Source: Cryptomeria japonica (taxonomy: Eukaryota; Streptophyta; Pinopsida; Cupressales; Cupressaceae). From it: a DNA stretch of 64,000 nucleotides. The position numbers were made by a program, and so were the translations under genes. Below the pieces are notes generated by a model that was not told where the DNA came from, did no database searches, and worked only from the letters and a program-made list of their open reading frames with translations. Of the stretch, positions 35,192 to 46,390 are shown one piece after another (position 1 is the stretch's first letter; every line of letters begins with the position of its first letter). The stretch spans positions 234,040,396 through 234,104,395 of the forward strand of contig NC_081406.1 of assembly GCF_030272615.1 (NCBI RefSeq), read 5' to 3'.

Positions 35192-36529
35192 CTATCCGTA
35201 GTGGCAGTCCACCTCTCCCTCTCTACTGAATCTGCATCCCCAACCCACCACCACCTCCTCCTCCTCCTCCTCCTTCGTCTCCACCCTCTCCTCTACCTCC
35301 TCCACCTGTCCTCGGTCCTCAACCTCCTGCCCTCCTCCGTCTCCGTCCCTCTCATCCTCAAAATCCAGAATCGGCTCTGCTGGATCAGATATCCATAGGA
35401 TCAAGTGCACCGCCCGGTACTGTGTGTACTCATCTGCTACTCCTGCATCCATGACCCTCGGTCGTATGTCCCATGGTCTCGCCTATAGCATCCAAAACTT
35501 TGCCAATGCCTAGTCATACGGTAGCACTGGCCCCCATGCATACCTCTCCCGAATCACTCATGCATACTCCCCTGATCTACTAGGCAGTCCTTGTTGCCAT
35601 CCAAATTGTCTCATCACTCTCCCCGACACCTGTCTCTCTACATGGTACGAGGTCCTCCCAGTGAGGAATCGGGTCATAAATGCATAGGGCAGTGCCTCTG
35701 CATCAGCATCCCATGGCTCACACTCTAGGTATGGTCGCCATATGACTGCATCTAGATCATCTAATGCCCGTTGCCACCACTCTAACTTCCCCAGGTGGGG
35801 CTGGCTCATCATGCCACTATACATAAACATATACGATTGATCTACTGCACGAAACCTCAAACTCACTAGTCGAGTCACTAGTAGGTGCTCCTAGGCCCAA
35901 ATATGAAGCAGTGTCACTCCCACTACTAAGGAACCCCTCCCCCGGTAAACCACCTCATGCAACTCCTGGTAAAGGTGCACTAGCATGCACGACCCCCAAG
36001 CAAATCGGGTCCCCTCGGTAATCATCATCTCGATCACCTGCTCCCACCCCATGGCCAAACCATGTGATCACCTATCAGGACATAGAAGTCCTCCCACGAT
36101 ACCTTATAGAACTGCTAGTAGAGGCTCATATAATGCAGCTATCTCCTCCCAAGCAATAGAGCCATCATCAATAAAAACATCCTCATCAAAGAACCTCTGA
36201 ACTGCAAGGGTCCCCCAAGATCTGTCATACGTGACCAGCTCCCCCCGAATCGGAATCCGCAGGATGCACCACACATCCTCTAAGGTCACTGTCATCTCCC
36301 CCTGTGCCAAATGGAAGGTGCACGTCTCGCTGTGCCACCGCTTGGGTAACGCTGTGATCAATCTGTGATTCATTCGAATCACAGGCATGTGCATCACCTC
36401 ATACAATCTAGTCATGGCAATACAATCTCTCTCGGCCTCTCTCAATTGATTTCGCAACCCCTCTATCGCAGGATGTCTCTCGCGTAACTTCAACATGCCT
36501 AGATCCTCCTGCACATGGATATTCATCAA
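35192..36529 (-). pseudogene. G2 antisense gene: plant mobile domain (PMD) protein
   Basis: On the minus strand one frame runs from ATG 36529 to 35192 (about 446 codons) with several stops (one at 36104, others near 36068, 35890 and 35558) and no visible frameshift. Diagnostic PMD text includes RWHSETCTFHLAQGEMTVTL then EDVWCILRIPI; GVTLLHIWA; and LDDLDAVIWRPYLECEPW. The C-terminal tail (35210-35390) is very acidic with a run of Glu. PMD proteins occur as host MAIN-type nuclear factors and inside transposons; their role in the latter is unclear. Extra, including antisense, ORFs are known in Tat elements. G1 has a homologue at the same place. Confidence 0.8.
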
Positions 36530-36787
36530 TAATCATTAGTTATTTTGTTTCAAACTTTCTTAAGTTTAAACCTAGATTATCAATAGATACTTTGATCAAG
36601 TATCTTCGAGTCTCAACAGGTAAGCAATCATGGCCACCTAGACTTCAACAGGCATTTATCCTAAAAATGACCTAGGTCTCATCAGGTTGCTATGGTTCAA
36701 AGCAACTCCCACTTCACATCGCCATCCATCCATCATTGGCATTAGGAGATTTTCTTCATCCAAACTGGGGCATCTATTTATCCTAAA
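36530..36787 (-). promoter_or_regulatory. Putative leader/promoter region of the G2 antisense gene
   Basis: The 258 bases between the antisense ATG and the motif array. Three AG-pyrimidine-TCAACAGG-like units repeat at about 50-base spacing (36605-36690). No clear TATA box on the minus strand. Promoter function is inferred only from position. Confidence 0.3.
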
Positions 36788-37085
36788 ACAAAAGCGCTAG
36801 TTTCTCAACAATAGTGCTACAACCCTAACAAAAGTGCTCAATTAGCTATCCAATAGTGCTCAAACTATAAATGCACTAAAACAACTATACAATAGCGCTC
36901 ATTAAAAGCAATAACGCTCAATTAAGCACTCAATAGCGCTTATTAATCAATAGCACCTAAACATGCATACAATAGCACTAAAACATTTCAAAAGTGCTCA
37001 AAAAATAGTCCAATAGCGCCATTGCGACACAGTAGCGCTAGTTAATTGGGCAATAGCGCCAAAACATAGTTTCGGCGCTATTGCT
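36788..37085 (-). repeat. Inverted CAATAGCGCT array upstream of the G2 antisense gene
   Basis: About fifteen units of CAATAGCGCT or variants at 18-22 base spacing. On the minus strand they read AGCGCTATTG, as in the array at 21967-22205. Thus each array reads in the same sense relative to the gene that follows it: the sense leader on plus, the antisense gene on minus. Confidence 0.85.
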
Positions 37086-37696
37086 CCGACTCAACTTGGA
37101 CTCAGCAAAAAGCCTATCAAAAATGCATAAAACTTCAAAATTCAAATTTGCGTACCACTGGTCCGTAGTCATCTGGCCGCTGGAATCGACGGACTTGCTC
37201 AAATCTGTGCTCTGTAATCAATACCGGCATCCTGACTACTGTTCACTCCTCCCAAATGTCACTATCAGAGCTCTAGTTTCACACTGGTCGTGGTCACAAA
37301 TGATCCTGTTTCCATCTCTTTCACCCCATTTATACCCTTCGCCGTCACCATAACTTCCTCCCGCTCACCATCGTGGTCCCTATGAACATCCCGAGCCCCC
37401 CATTTCTCCATTTTTCCTCCGATTTCTTCTATTTTTTTACCCGTATTGCTCACTTCTTCTTTTCTAACACCCTGCCAATTTTCATTCATTTTCGAAAGAT
37501 CACCCGATTTTTAAAAAAATTTCGGCCCATCTCTCGAGGGGGCATACCACCCATTAAATTAACATTTTATGGGGCATTTTCTTCACACAAGTTTTTTTTT
37601 TTCTTTGAGACGGTGCGGTAGGGCATTTTCTTCACACTAGTTTTTTTCTTTCTTTGAAACGACGCGATAAACTACACTGTCTCAAAGAGGGGCAAA
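37086..37696 (+). other. G2 3' conserved block and polypurine tract
   Basis: CTCGAGGGGGCATACCACC near 37537 and CTCAAAGAGGGGCAAA at 37681-37696 are shared with L and G1. Between them a segment of about 52 bases is duplicated in tandem (GGGGCATTTTCTTCACAC ... TTTCTTTGAGACG near 37570 and again near 37621). 37086-37530 has moderate GC and no supported gene. Confidence 0.75.
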
Positions 37697-39036
37697 TGTA
37701 GTCACAAAAATCTGTCCAGTTTAATTAAATAAATATTTGCTATTTATTTGATTAAAAATCCACTAGCCATTAGTTAATTAAATTAATATTTAATTAATTC
37801 ATCTCCAAACATTCTCCTATTAATTAATTAAATTATTCAATTTATTTTAATTAATTCATTAAACCAAATTCACAATCAATTAAATGAATAAAATCTATTT
37901 ATTTAATTAAATCCCCCTATTCCTCTTTTAAATAAATTAAATTAAACATTTATTTAAATCATTATCCCCCCCCACTTGCATTTTCCTACAAATGCAACTT
38001 GCACACATTTATTGAAATAAATGAATTTTTATTTTAATAAAATCCTATTTTCCCTCACCCACCAAATCCAATTTCATTTCTAAATCCCCTTCTAGATTCT
38101 TCTAACCCCTTCCTAATTAGCCTAATGCACTCCCTAATTATTGTCACATTCCTAAGCAAAATGGAGTCACTTCTCAAAGACTTCAAAAGTCTTTGAAAAA
38201 CATTCAATGCTTTGTGTGTTCAACAGATTAACCTCCAAAGTCTTCAAAAACTACTAATGGCTAACTTGTCTCCCCAAACATTTATTGCTTTGACCATGTT
38301 TATCCCTCTTGCCTTTTGCACAAGAGTTTATCCATTGGATAAAAACTTTATTCTTTGAATAAAGAGTTTATTCATTCAACTAACCTTGACCTTAAAACTC
38401 CCAAGGTCATGTCAAGCATTTAATGTTTATTCCCTCTCCTCTCAACCTATCTCACATTGACACTTGTCATCCTGGGATTGGGTTGAAAGCTGTCACATGG
38501 ATTTGAAATCATTCAATCCTAACCCTTGTTGAGATTGCTCAATCTCAACCATCCATTGCTTCATTTTTCCTATAAATAGAGCCCATTTCTTCATACTCCA
38601 GATCCTGAAAACTTGTATGCATTTAACCTATAGGCATTTTAGAGAGCATTTAGCATAGAAAACTAAAATCTTGTTATTTTGGTTAAAATCAATCATTTTA
38701 ATATCATCTAGTATTTTAGCTTTTTATTTTACATTTAGAGCAAAATACTCAAATCTCAATCCTCCATAAGCATCCATAGTGCAAAAAGCTGTTAAAGGCT
38801 ACACTATTTTGGAACTTGGAGAGGAGAGGAACAAGGGAGAAGGAGCTAAGAGCATGTTAAGAGGCATTTGGAGATGCCTTATTATCTTTGTTTCATTTGT
38901 TAGATATATTAGCATGATTTTAATATCTCTTTTGATATGCCTGTTTAGATTAGTTTTTGATTGACTAACACTAACGATTTTCTTGTGTCTTGTGTTGTTT
39001 ATCATTTGCTAACCTTTTCCATTTAGCAGTGCATCA
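37697..39036 (+). repeat. G2 3' LTR
   Basis: 1340 bp, nearly identical to 20534-21872. It ends GCATCA, followed by TSD GCTCT at 39037-39041, after which the copia B integrase frame resumes. Confidence 0.96.
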
Positions 39037-39041
39037 GCTCT

Positions 39042-39936
39042 TGATTTGATTCATACTGATTTATGTGGTCCAGCTAGAACTAAAAGCTTACAAGGTGATA
39101 GATATTTCATGCTAATTATTGATGATTATTCTAGAATGTGTTGAGTTACTTTTCTCAGAGAAAAATCAGAAGCACTTGGAAAGTTCAAACTGTTCAAAGC
39201 AATGGTTGAAAATGAAACCAGTAAGAAAATAAAATGTTTAGGATCAGATCAAGGAGGTGAATTTACAACTAGGGACTTTAATACACTCTGTGAAGTGAAT
39301 GGAATCAGAAGACAACTATCAGCACCTCGGACACCACAACAGAATGGAGTTGTTGAAAGGAAAAACAAAACTATCTTGGATGCAACAAGAAGTATGTTAT
39401 CAGAAGAAAACCTACCACATGTATATTGGAGAGAAGTAGTCAGCACATCGGTCTATACATTCAACAAAGTTCACATCAAAGGTGAAACCGGTAAGACCCC
39501 TCATGATCTATGGTTTGGTAATACTCCTACTCTTAAGTATTTCAGAATTTTTGGAAGCAAATGTTATATCAGAAGAGATCAATATATTGGCAAATTTTAT
39601 CTTAGAAGTGATGAAGGAATATTTCTTGGTTATTCATCTAAGAGCAAGGCATATAGATGTTTTAACAAGAGATTGCAGAAAATTGTTGAGAGTACAAATG
39701 TAAAGATTGATGAACAATTCAGAGGAACTTCAAGGTATATAGACTCTGAACCAGCAACAAAAATTGTGACAAATGAACCTACACAAAATCCACCGGTACA
39801 GAATGAAGATCCAGTTACCCCGATACCATCTGAGGATTCCACAGTAATTGAAGAACAACAACAAACAAAGACACCCCGGTATGTAAGATTGAATCATTCA
39901 GAAGATTAGATAATTGGAAACAAATTTAAAGAAGTT
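39042..39936 (+). pseudogene. pol: Copia B integrase (continuation after G2)
   Basis: The core triad is visible and intact: DLIHTDLCGPA near 39043, GSDQGGEF near 39240 and QNGVVERKN near 39340. The C-terminal part has SKCYIRRD, then DEGIFLGYS near 39611, the exact place where copia B itself entered copia A. Stops near 39142 (W codon in homologues) and 39907. No frameshift. Confidence 0.92.
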
Positions 39937-40760
39937 ATGACAAGAGGAAGATTGGAAAATGAAGAGGTATGTCTTATTTCTCAAATTGAACCATCATCTA
40001 TTAATGAGGCATGTGAAGATAAATTTTGGATTAAAGCTATGGAAGAAGAATTAGAACAAATTGAGAAAAACCACACTTGGACATTAGTTCCTCAGCCTAA
40101 AGATAAAAATGTAATTGGAACCAAATGGATATTTAGAAACAAACTTAATGAAGATGGTAAGTCTGTCAGAAATAAAGCAAGACTATTGTGTAAGGGATAT
40201 TTTTAGAAAGAAGGAGTTGATTACAATGAGACCTTTGCACCAGTAGCTAGAATTGAGGCAGTCAGATTATTCTTGGCTTTTGCAGCACACAAGAACTACA
40301 AAGTTTATCAAATGGATATTAAATGTGCATTTTTAAATGGAGATCTTGAAGAGGAAGTCTATATTGAACAACCTAATGGATTTTCTTTGACAGATGGCAA
40401 TGATATGGTTTGTAGGTTAAGAAAAGCTCTGTATGGACTAAAATAAGCCCCAAGAGCATGGTATGCAAGATTAGATAAGTATCTTTTAAAGATTGGTTTT
40501 ACTAAAGGAAATGCAGACAACAATTTATATTACAAAATAACTAATGATGACATCTTGATTATAGAAGTATTCGTTGATGATATAATCTTTGGAGGAGAAG
40601 ATGGATTATGTAAGGAATTTTCTATTAAAATGCAACAAGAATTTGAAATGTCTATGATTGGATAAAAAAAATTCTTTTTAGGATTGCAGATTTCATAGAC
40701 TAACAAAGGTATATTCTTGAGTCAATCCAAATACCTAAAATAATTACTAAAGAAATTTGG
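39937..40760 (+). pseudogene. pol: Copia B reverse transcriptase
   Basis: Begins with the linker EPSSINEACED and RT motifs [64 protein letters not shown] and ALYGLK. The catalytic box is FVDDIIFGG near 40570. Stops at 40204, 40444, 40663, 40699 and 40738; at three of these copia A has Q (GYFQKEG, LKQAS, ITQTN). Frame is constant. Confidence 0.92.
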
Positions 40761-41523
40761 GATGGAGAGCTCTGAACCAGTAAGCACACCTATGACAACA
40801 AATGACAAATTATCTCAAAGGGATGAATCTACACCTGTTAATCCAACTATATACAAATCTATGATAGGAGGTTTACTGTATTTGACACAAACCAGACTTG
40901 ATATTATGAATGCAGTATGTATTGTTTCAAGATTTCAAAGTAATCCTAGGGAAAATCATGAATTAGCAGTAAAAAAGATTTTTCGGTACTTACAAGGCAC
41001 TATAAATCTTGGATTATGGTATCCTAGAGATGAAAAATTTGAATTATGTGCATACACAGATGCAAATTGGGCAGGAGATGTGGATGATAGGAAAAGCACC
41101 TCCGACGGAGCATTCTTTATTGGAAATAGATTAGTTTCTTAGTTGAGTAAGAAATAGAGTTCTACATCTTTATCAACAGTAGAATCAGAATATGTTGCAG
41201 CATCAACTAACTGTACATAGGTACTATGACTTATTGAAATGTTGAAAGACATAAAGGTAAAATGCAAGGAACCTATTACTATATATTGTGATAACACTGT
41301 AGCAATTGATATATCTAAGAATCCGGTATTACATTCTAAAACAAAACGTGTTTCTATCAAACTAAATTTTCTAAGGGAAAAAGTTGAAGAAAAAGAGATA
41401 AAATTGGTTTATGTGTATACTAAAGAACAACTTGCAGATATTTTCACAAAACTTTTACCTAAGGAGACTTTTGAATACCTTAGAGATCAGCTTGGAGTCA
41501 TACCACCACCGGTAGAGACTTAG
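40761..41523 (+). pseudogene. pol: Copia B RNase H
   Basis: Ty1/copia RNase H follows RT. Motifs: YLQGTINLGLWYP, CAYTDANWAGDVDDRKSTSD, SxVESEYVAAS, IYCDNTVAIDISKNPV and KEQLADIFTKLL. Four stops at 41140-41230 sit at W or Q codons of copia A. The natural end is VET followed by TAG at 41521-41523. Confidence 0.92.
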
Positions 41524-41868
41524 ATAGTTGATGATTGTCATCAACCGATAGAATTAAAAGACAAATCTTTTATTCCGATCTTTGATGAGGAAGCTACTTC
41601 TCAGAGGGAGTAGTTGGTATATTGAAATTGATTGGTATTTTGTATATGAACTTGGTATTATTATAACTTTGGCATTTGATGTCAAAGGGGGAGGGATATC
41701 TATGGAAAAACACTTTATCTTTTGAGGAGAGATTGGTATTGAAAAACTTTGCATAACACATGTTTCTCCCAGGGGGAGAAATTGTTAGTTTTTGGTATTT
41801 GGCATTTCTGTTTTGACACTTTGATGGTTTTTTCATCTTATGTTTCCATCAATGCCAAAGGGGGAGAT
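41524..41868 (+). other. Copia B 3' untranslated region with repeated PPT-like purine tracts
   Basis: Tracts TCAAAGGGGGAGGGATATC (about 41682), CAGGGGGAGAAATTG (41768) and CCAAAGGGGGAGAT (41855-41868) recur at about 90-base spacing. Only the last abuts the LTR and is the functional PPT. Copia A and D show the same arrangement. Confidence 0.75.
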
Positions 41869-42927
41869 TGTTGGTATTTTGGTATGGTTTTGTCATTGAT
41901 GTCAACACCTACTAAAACACTAGCACTTTGGAGATCCAGCAACATTCACCAGCAAGCAAGTAACTATTGCACAGTTACTGGTATATGGTTCATCGATGGG
42001 ATATAATGATCACCGACACTCAAAATTATATGGATGACACTTGGTAATGTCAAAGACATCATTTGGACATCTTTTCCTAGAGTTTTGTTCATTGATATAT
42101 TCATATTTGCATTTTTTTTTTTACCGACAAATAGGTCCAAGGTTATCTAGGGTTACACCGGCAGGTTTATCTTTTCTAGATCAACATGGCATGGTATGGA
42201 GATGATTAATTATTGTTGTAAATGCATTAAGTGGACATGTTTAATCGGTTATTGCATCAGATATTATATTGTTTGTAAAATGTTTTTATTGTAATGTCTT
42301 GTAGAGCCGACCTACTAAAATTGGTCTTAGATTATGATATAAATGTAAGATCTTATTTGTAAGATCAAGTGTGCAATGTGAAAAAGGATTTTGTGAAGGT
42401 ATATGTGATATTAAGTAGAGTTATACATGAAGACATCATTTGAAGGTGAAGCTAGGTTTTTGTGAAGGCATATCAGCATTACACCGGTACTGAATCCAGC
42501 ATATGAAGATGCTATTTTGTGCAATACATTTTTATTGGATTTAACCATCCAACTGTAGTCAGTGTGACTCCCATTTTGTGATTGAGTAGTGAGCTCTAGG
42601 CGCTTGGCCTTTCTGCATGTGCAAACCCCGTTTATGTACACTTACTATTTGTAGTAGTATCATTTGATTGTGGGTAAGGTTTCCACCGTGGTTTTTCCCC
42701 TTACAGGGTTTCCATGTACATATTGGTGTTATGTGTTGTGGATGACTTTGTGTTTATGTTTCATACATTAATATTTGCCGGTATAGCAATTAACTATTTA
42801 AGCTATCTATTGACACACTTAACTAGTTTACTGGTATTAAGCATTAAGTTGGTTAAGTTGCTTTTGGTTTGAATTTAGTTGACAACTGATTCACCCCCCC
42901 CGCCTCAGTTGTCTCTGGGACCTAACA
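41869..42927 (+). repeat. Copia B 3' LTR
   Basis: 1059 bp, from TGTTGGTATTTTGG to GGACCTAACA. The C tract near 42895 is C7 against C14 in the 5' LTR. Confidence 0.95.
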
Positions 42928-43290
42928 ATTTCTTGGTTATTATAATGAAAACAAAGCATATAGATATTATAACAAGAGATTATAGAGAATTGTGGAGAGT
43001 GCTAATGTCAAAGTAGATGAGATGAACAAAAGTTAGTTTAGAGTTTATTAGAAAGAACCGATAGTGGAAATGATTATATCTGACTGAGGGCACCTTTTCT
43101 GGAATAGAGAGTTGAACTAGTTACTCTGACAATATCAGAGAATTCTACAGTAACTAAAGAACAAGAAAGAGGAAGAGAAAGTCAGAAGACTCCTAGGTAT
43201 GTGAGATTGAATTATTCAAAAGATCAAGTCATTGGGGATAAGAGAAATGGAGTGATGACAAGAAGAAGACTAGCAACTAATGAGGTATGT
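42928..43290 (+). pseudogene. pol: Copia A integrase C-terminus (continuation after copia B)
   Basis: The text after the B LTR reads FLGYYNENKAYRYYNKRL and RIVESANVKVDE, which matches FLGYSSKSKAYRCFNKRL in copia B at 39625. Stops and small indels break the frame. It leads into the PRYVRLNYSKDQ linker. Confidence 0.85.
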
Positions 43291-44210
43291 TTAATTTCAC
43301 AAGTTGAACCAGTATCAGTAATTGAGGCATGTAAAGATGAACATTGGTTCAAAGCTATGGAAGAAGAATTAGATTAGATTGAGAAAAATAACACATGGAC
43401 CTTGGTTCCATGACCTCAAAATAAAAATGTTATTAGAACTAAATGGGTTCTTAGGAATAAATTAAATGAGGATGGTCAAGTTCTAAGAAATAAGGCTATA
43501 TTGGTATGTAAAGGATATTTTCAGAAGGAAGGAATTGATTATGGAGAGACTTTTGCACCCGTAGCTAGGATTGAAGCTGTAAGATTATTTCTTGCCTATG
43601 CTACTTATAAAAACTACAAGGTTTATCAGATGGATGTTAAATGTGCATTTTTGAATGGGGATCTTGATGAGGAAGTTTATATTGAGCAACGTGATGGTTT
43701 TTTACTATCAGATGATACAAGTATAGTCTGTAGGTTAAGGAAAGCTTTATACGGATTGAAACAAGCATCGAGAGCTTGGTATGCAAGGTTGAATAAATAT
43801 CTTTTGAAGCTTGGTTTTACTAAGGGCAGTGCTGAAAGTTTTTTATATTATCTCTGATGATGACATACTAATTATTGAAGTATTTTTTGATGACCTTATT
43901 TTTGGAGGTGAAGATAAGTTATGCATAGACTTTTCTAAGAATATCGAGAAATAATTTGAGATGTCTATGATTGGTGAGATGAAATTTTTCTTAGGTTTGC
44001 AGATTACTCAGACTAACAAAGGTATTTTCATCTATCAAACTAAATATGCTAAGGAATTGTTGAAGAAATTTGGTATAAGAGATTCTAAATTGGTAAGTAC
44101 TCCTATGGTTACAAGTGAGAAATTGACAATAAAAGATGTTTCTGCATCGGTAAATCCTACAAGATACAAATCTATGATTGGAGGTTTGCTTTATTTGACT
44201 TAGACTAGGC
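43291..44210 (+). pseudogene. pol: Copia A reverse transcriptase
   Basis: Motifs [34 protein letters not shown] and [13 protein letters not shown] are clean at 43501-43857. A frameshift follows SFLYYL at 43857. The catalytic box reads VFFDDLIFGG near 43880, so Val of the F/YVDD box is Phe. RT then continues at 43961-44203 (MSMIGEMKFFLGLQITQTNK). Confidence 0.92.
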
Positions 44211-44836
44211 CTGAATTTATGAATGTTGTTTGTATTGTTTCAAGATTTTAGAGGGATCCTAGAGAAAATCATGAGATGGTGGTGAAAAGGATTTTTAGAT
44301 ACTTGCAAGGTACATCAGAATATGGTTTGTGGTACCCTAAGGATGATAAATTTACTTTATGTGCATATACAGATGCTAATTGGGCTGGAGATGTTGATGA
44401 TTGGAAAAATACTTCTGATGGAGCTTTCTTTCTTGGAAAGAAGTTGGTTTCATGGATGAGCAAGAAAGTGTCATGTACTTCTTTATCTATTGCTGAGGCT
44501 GAGTATGTTCTTTCTTCTACTAACTGTACACAAGTTTTATGGATGAAGAAAATGTTGAATGATATAAATGTGGATTGTGATGCACCGGTAGTTATTCACT
44601 ATGATAACTCTATTGCTATTGATATATCAAAGAATCCGGTATTTCATTCTAAAACAAAGCACATATCTATCAGGTATATCTTTTTGAAGGAAAAGGTGGA
44701 AGCAAATGAAGTTAGACTAGTTTATGTGAACAGTAAAGAGCAAATTGCAAATATTTTCACTAAACCTTTGTCCAAGGAATCATTTGAGTACTTGAGAGAT
44801 AGATTGAGAGTTTTGGCCCCTTTGGTAGAGACTTGA
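44211..44836 (+). pseudogene. pol: Copia A RNase H
   Basis: CAYTDANWAGDVDDWKNTSD near 44360, SIAEAEYVLSST near 44490, IHYDNSIAIDISKNPV and KEQIANIFTKPL. The part from 44276 to the natural stop at 44836 is open. The D-E-D catalytic residues are present as codons. Confidence 0.9.
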
Positions 44837-45197
44837 TTGATGTGGTTTGACATCAATCTAGCATTCATTATTAGAGATACTATTCATTCCAACACTCATG
44901 TGGGATGCTACTACTCAGAGGGAGTAGTCAAATTTGTGATTCAGTGGTTTATGTTTTTCCTTTGATATTTCTATTAGATTTTTGGCATTGATGTCAAAGG
45001 GGGAGTGATATTCATGTGAAAAAGAAAAAGAAATTTAGAGCTTTAGAGAGATGTTATTCACAAGGGGAGATATTGATATTTAGAGCTATATGCCTGAGAT
45101 TTTTGGTTGTCTTCCATTGGGGGAGACTTGTTTGGCATTTCTTGGTACTTAGATGTTTTTCACATCTAGTGTTGGCATGAATGCCAAAGGGGGAGAT
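44837..45197 (+). other. Copia A 3' untranslated region with repeated PPT-like purine tracts
   Basis: TCAAAGGGGGAGTGAT (44993), ACAAGGGGAGAT (45060), TTGGGGGAGACT (45117) and CCAAAGGGGGAGAT (45184-45197). Only the last touches the 3' LTR. Confidence 0.75.
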
Positions 45198-46390
45198 TTT
45201 TGTCCATTTGGTAGAATTGATTATGTGTTGGGTTGATGGTTCACCATTGATGCCAACACTAGCTGTTTGGATGCTTTACATGACCCTTCTGTTCCCGGTA
45301 GGTTGAGTGGTTATTGGTTAACTTGGATTTGACATGATCTAGTAGGCTCCGATATAGTGTGGTTATGGAATTGGATTGTTCATGATACTCATGATCATAT
45401 TTGGTCAGTTGGTTTTGGTCTGGAGATCAAATGCTATCCTGCTTGCTTAGAAGCTTGGCTTCTGGTTCTGGTGAGGGTTTCACCGATAGAGATTTTTGTG
45501 GAGATCCTTGATGAATTGCATAAGTGGTGTTGATGCAGCTTTTGGTGATCATGTTTGAGACTTGCCGGATGGAGATCATTTCTATAGCGTATGGACCTAT
45601 ACTTGGTCTCAGTTGATCTAGGTTATGGATTGACTTTAATGTAACATGTGGATAGGACCTATTGATATATTTCTATGATGTCTTATATGTTGATATTATT
45701 TGTTTGGCCTAATGCCAACATGGTTTGTAATTATGTGATTGGTTTATTGTCTGTTGGCCGACCTAATTGTTTATAGTCAAGTGTTTGTATATATAGATGT
45801 AAGATCTCATTGTAGATTATCATGGTTATTGTTAGAGGTCATGGTCAAGGAATGTAATGTGCAAATAATGTAATATCATTCAAGAAAAAGAGTTGGTCGA
45901 TCATTGGAGATCGAATTGGGTTTGTGTAAGAGGATTTAGTCCTCTGGTATTGAGCTTAACCAGAACTATACTCAGGCATAGGAGATGATATCTTTTGTTG
46001 TTCAACACTTCTCTGGATTGTAGTATGGATTTCTATGTAGTTAGTGAGGCTCCTTTTGTGATAAGCAGTGCGCTCTAGGCTGTTGGCCTTCTTGCAAGTG
46101 CACTCCCCTCAATTGTAATTCACATACTTACTACAAAAGTACTATCTGACTATGGGTAGGCTTCCCACCATGGTTTTTCCCTTTACCAAGTTTTCCATGT
46201 ACAAATCTTAGTGTTATGTGGATGGTATTTATTTTGTGATTATTATTTATCCTTAATTGGTTTATTTTCTATTCCGGTATTAATGTTTTGGGTTTTGGTA
46301 TTAAAGTTTAAATTGTTAATGGTTTTGGTAATCTGTGACAACTGATTCCCCCCCTCTCAGTTGTCTTCCGTTTATTTTAATTTTCTAACA
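45198..46390 (+). repeat. Copia A 3' LTR
   Basis: 1193 bp matching 3856-5069. The start is decayed (TTTTGTCC for TGTTGGCC). It ends CTAACA, followed by TSD TAACT. Several small indels against the 5' LTR, for example near 45535, suggest greater age than G2 or L. Confidence 0.92.

Larger units (their letters stand above)
20534..39036 (+). mobile_element. G2: near-complete Ty3/gypsy Tat/Ogre-like element (18.5 kb)
   Basis: LTRs of 1339 and 1340 bp (TGTAGTCAC...GCATCA) are flanked by GCTCT at 20529-20533 and 39037-39041. Order: LTR, PBS, motif array, pre-gag ORF, gag-pro-RT-RH-aRH-INT in a single frame, 3' modules, antisense PMD gene, inverted motif array, PPT, LTR. The second RNase H and the pre-gag ORF indicate Tat/Ogre. 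Only nonsense and missense changes are seen in Gag-Pol, about 21 stops and no frameshift, so it is younger than G1 but not autonomous now. Confidence 0.93.
7308..42927 (+). mobile_element. Copia B: Ty1/copia (SIRE-like) element inserted in copia A integrase
   Basis: LTRs begin TGTTGGTATTTTGGTAT at 7308 and 41869 and end GGACCTAACA at 19070 and 42927. Two elements have since entered it: L inside its 5' LTR and G2 inside pol. Joining across G2 restores the pol frame exactly (GCT then CT+T, then GAT TTG ATT CAT). From 19185 to 41523 the coding has no frameshift, only stops. I do not see a clean TSD: left flank ends CATATAT and right flank begins ATTTC, so a few bases were changed or lost at the target. 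Confidence 0.9.
3840..46390 (+). mobile_element. Copia A: Ty1/copia (SIRE-like) element inserted in G1 gag
   Basis: LTRs at 3840-5069 and 45198-46390 begin TGTTGG or a decayed form and end CTAACA. They are flanked by TAACT on both sides. Gag, protease and integrase run to 7307, then copia B interrupts; the integrase C-terminus, RT and RNase H resume at 42928. Domain order PR-INT-RT-RH defines Ty1/copia. LTRs over 1 kb and the RT flank sequence (WxxAMEEEL...TLVP...NVI) resemble the SIRE lineage, although Tork is not excluded. Frameshifts near 6100, 6555 and 43857 show it is inactive. Confidence 0.9.

Noticed and set aside
34513-35398. Plus-strand Pro/Leu/Ser-rich ORFs (34513-34756, 35189-35398)
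   Set aside because: They are complements of the antisense PMD region and its tail, which explains the composition.
31922-37696. Possible envelope-like ORF on the plus strand after integrase
   Set aside because: No plus-strand frame with signal peptide or membrane segment of adequate length; the space holds the antisense PMD gene instead.
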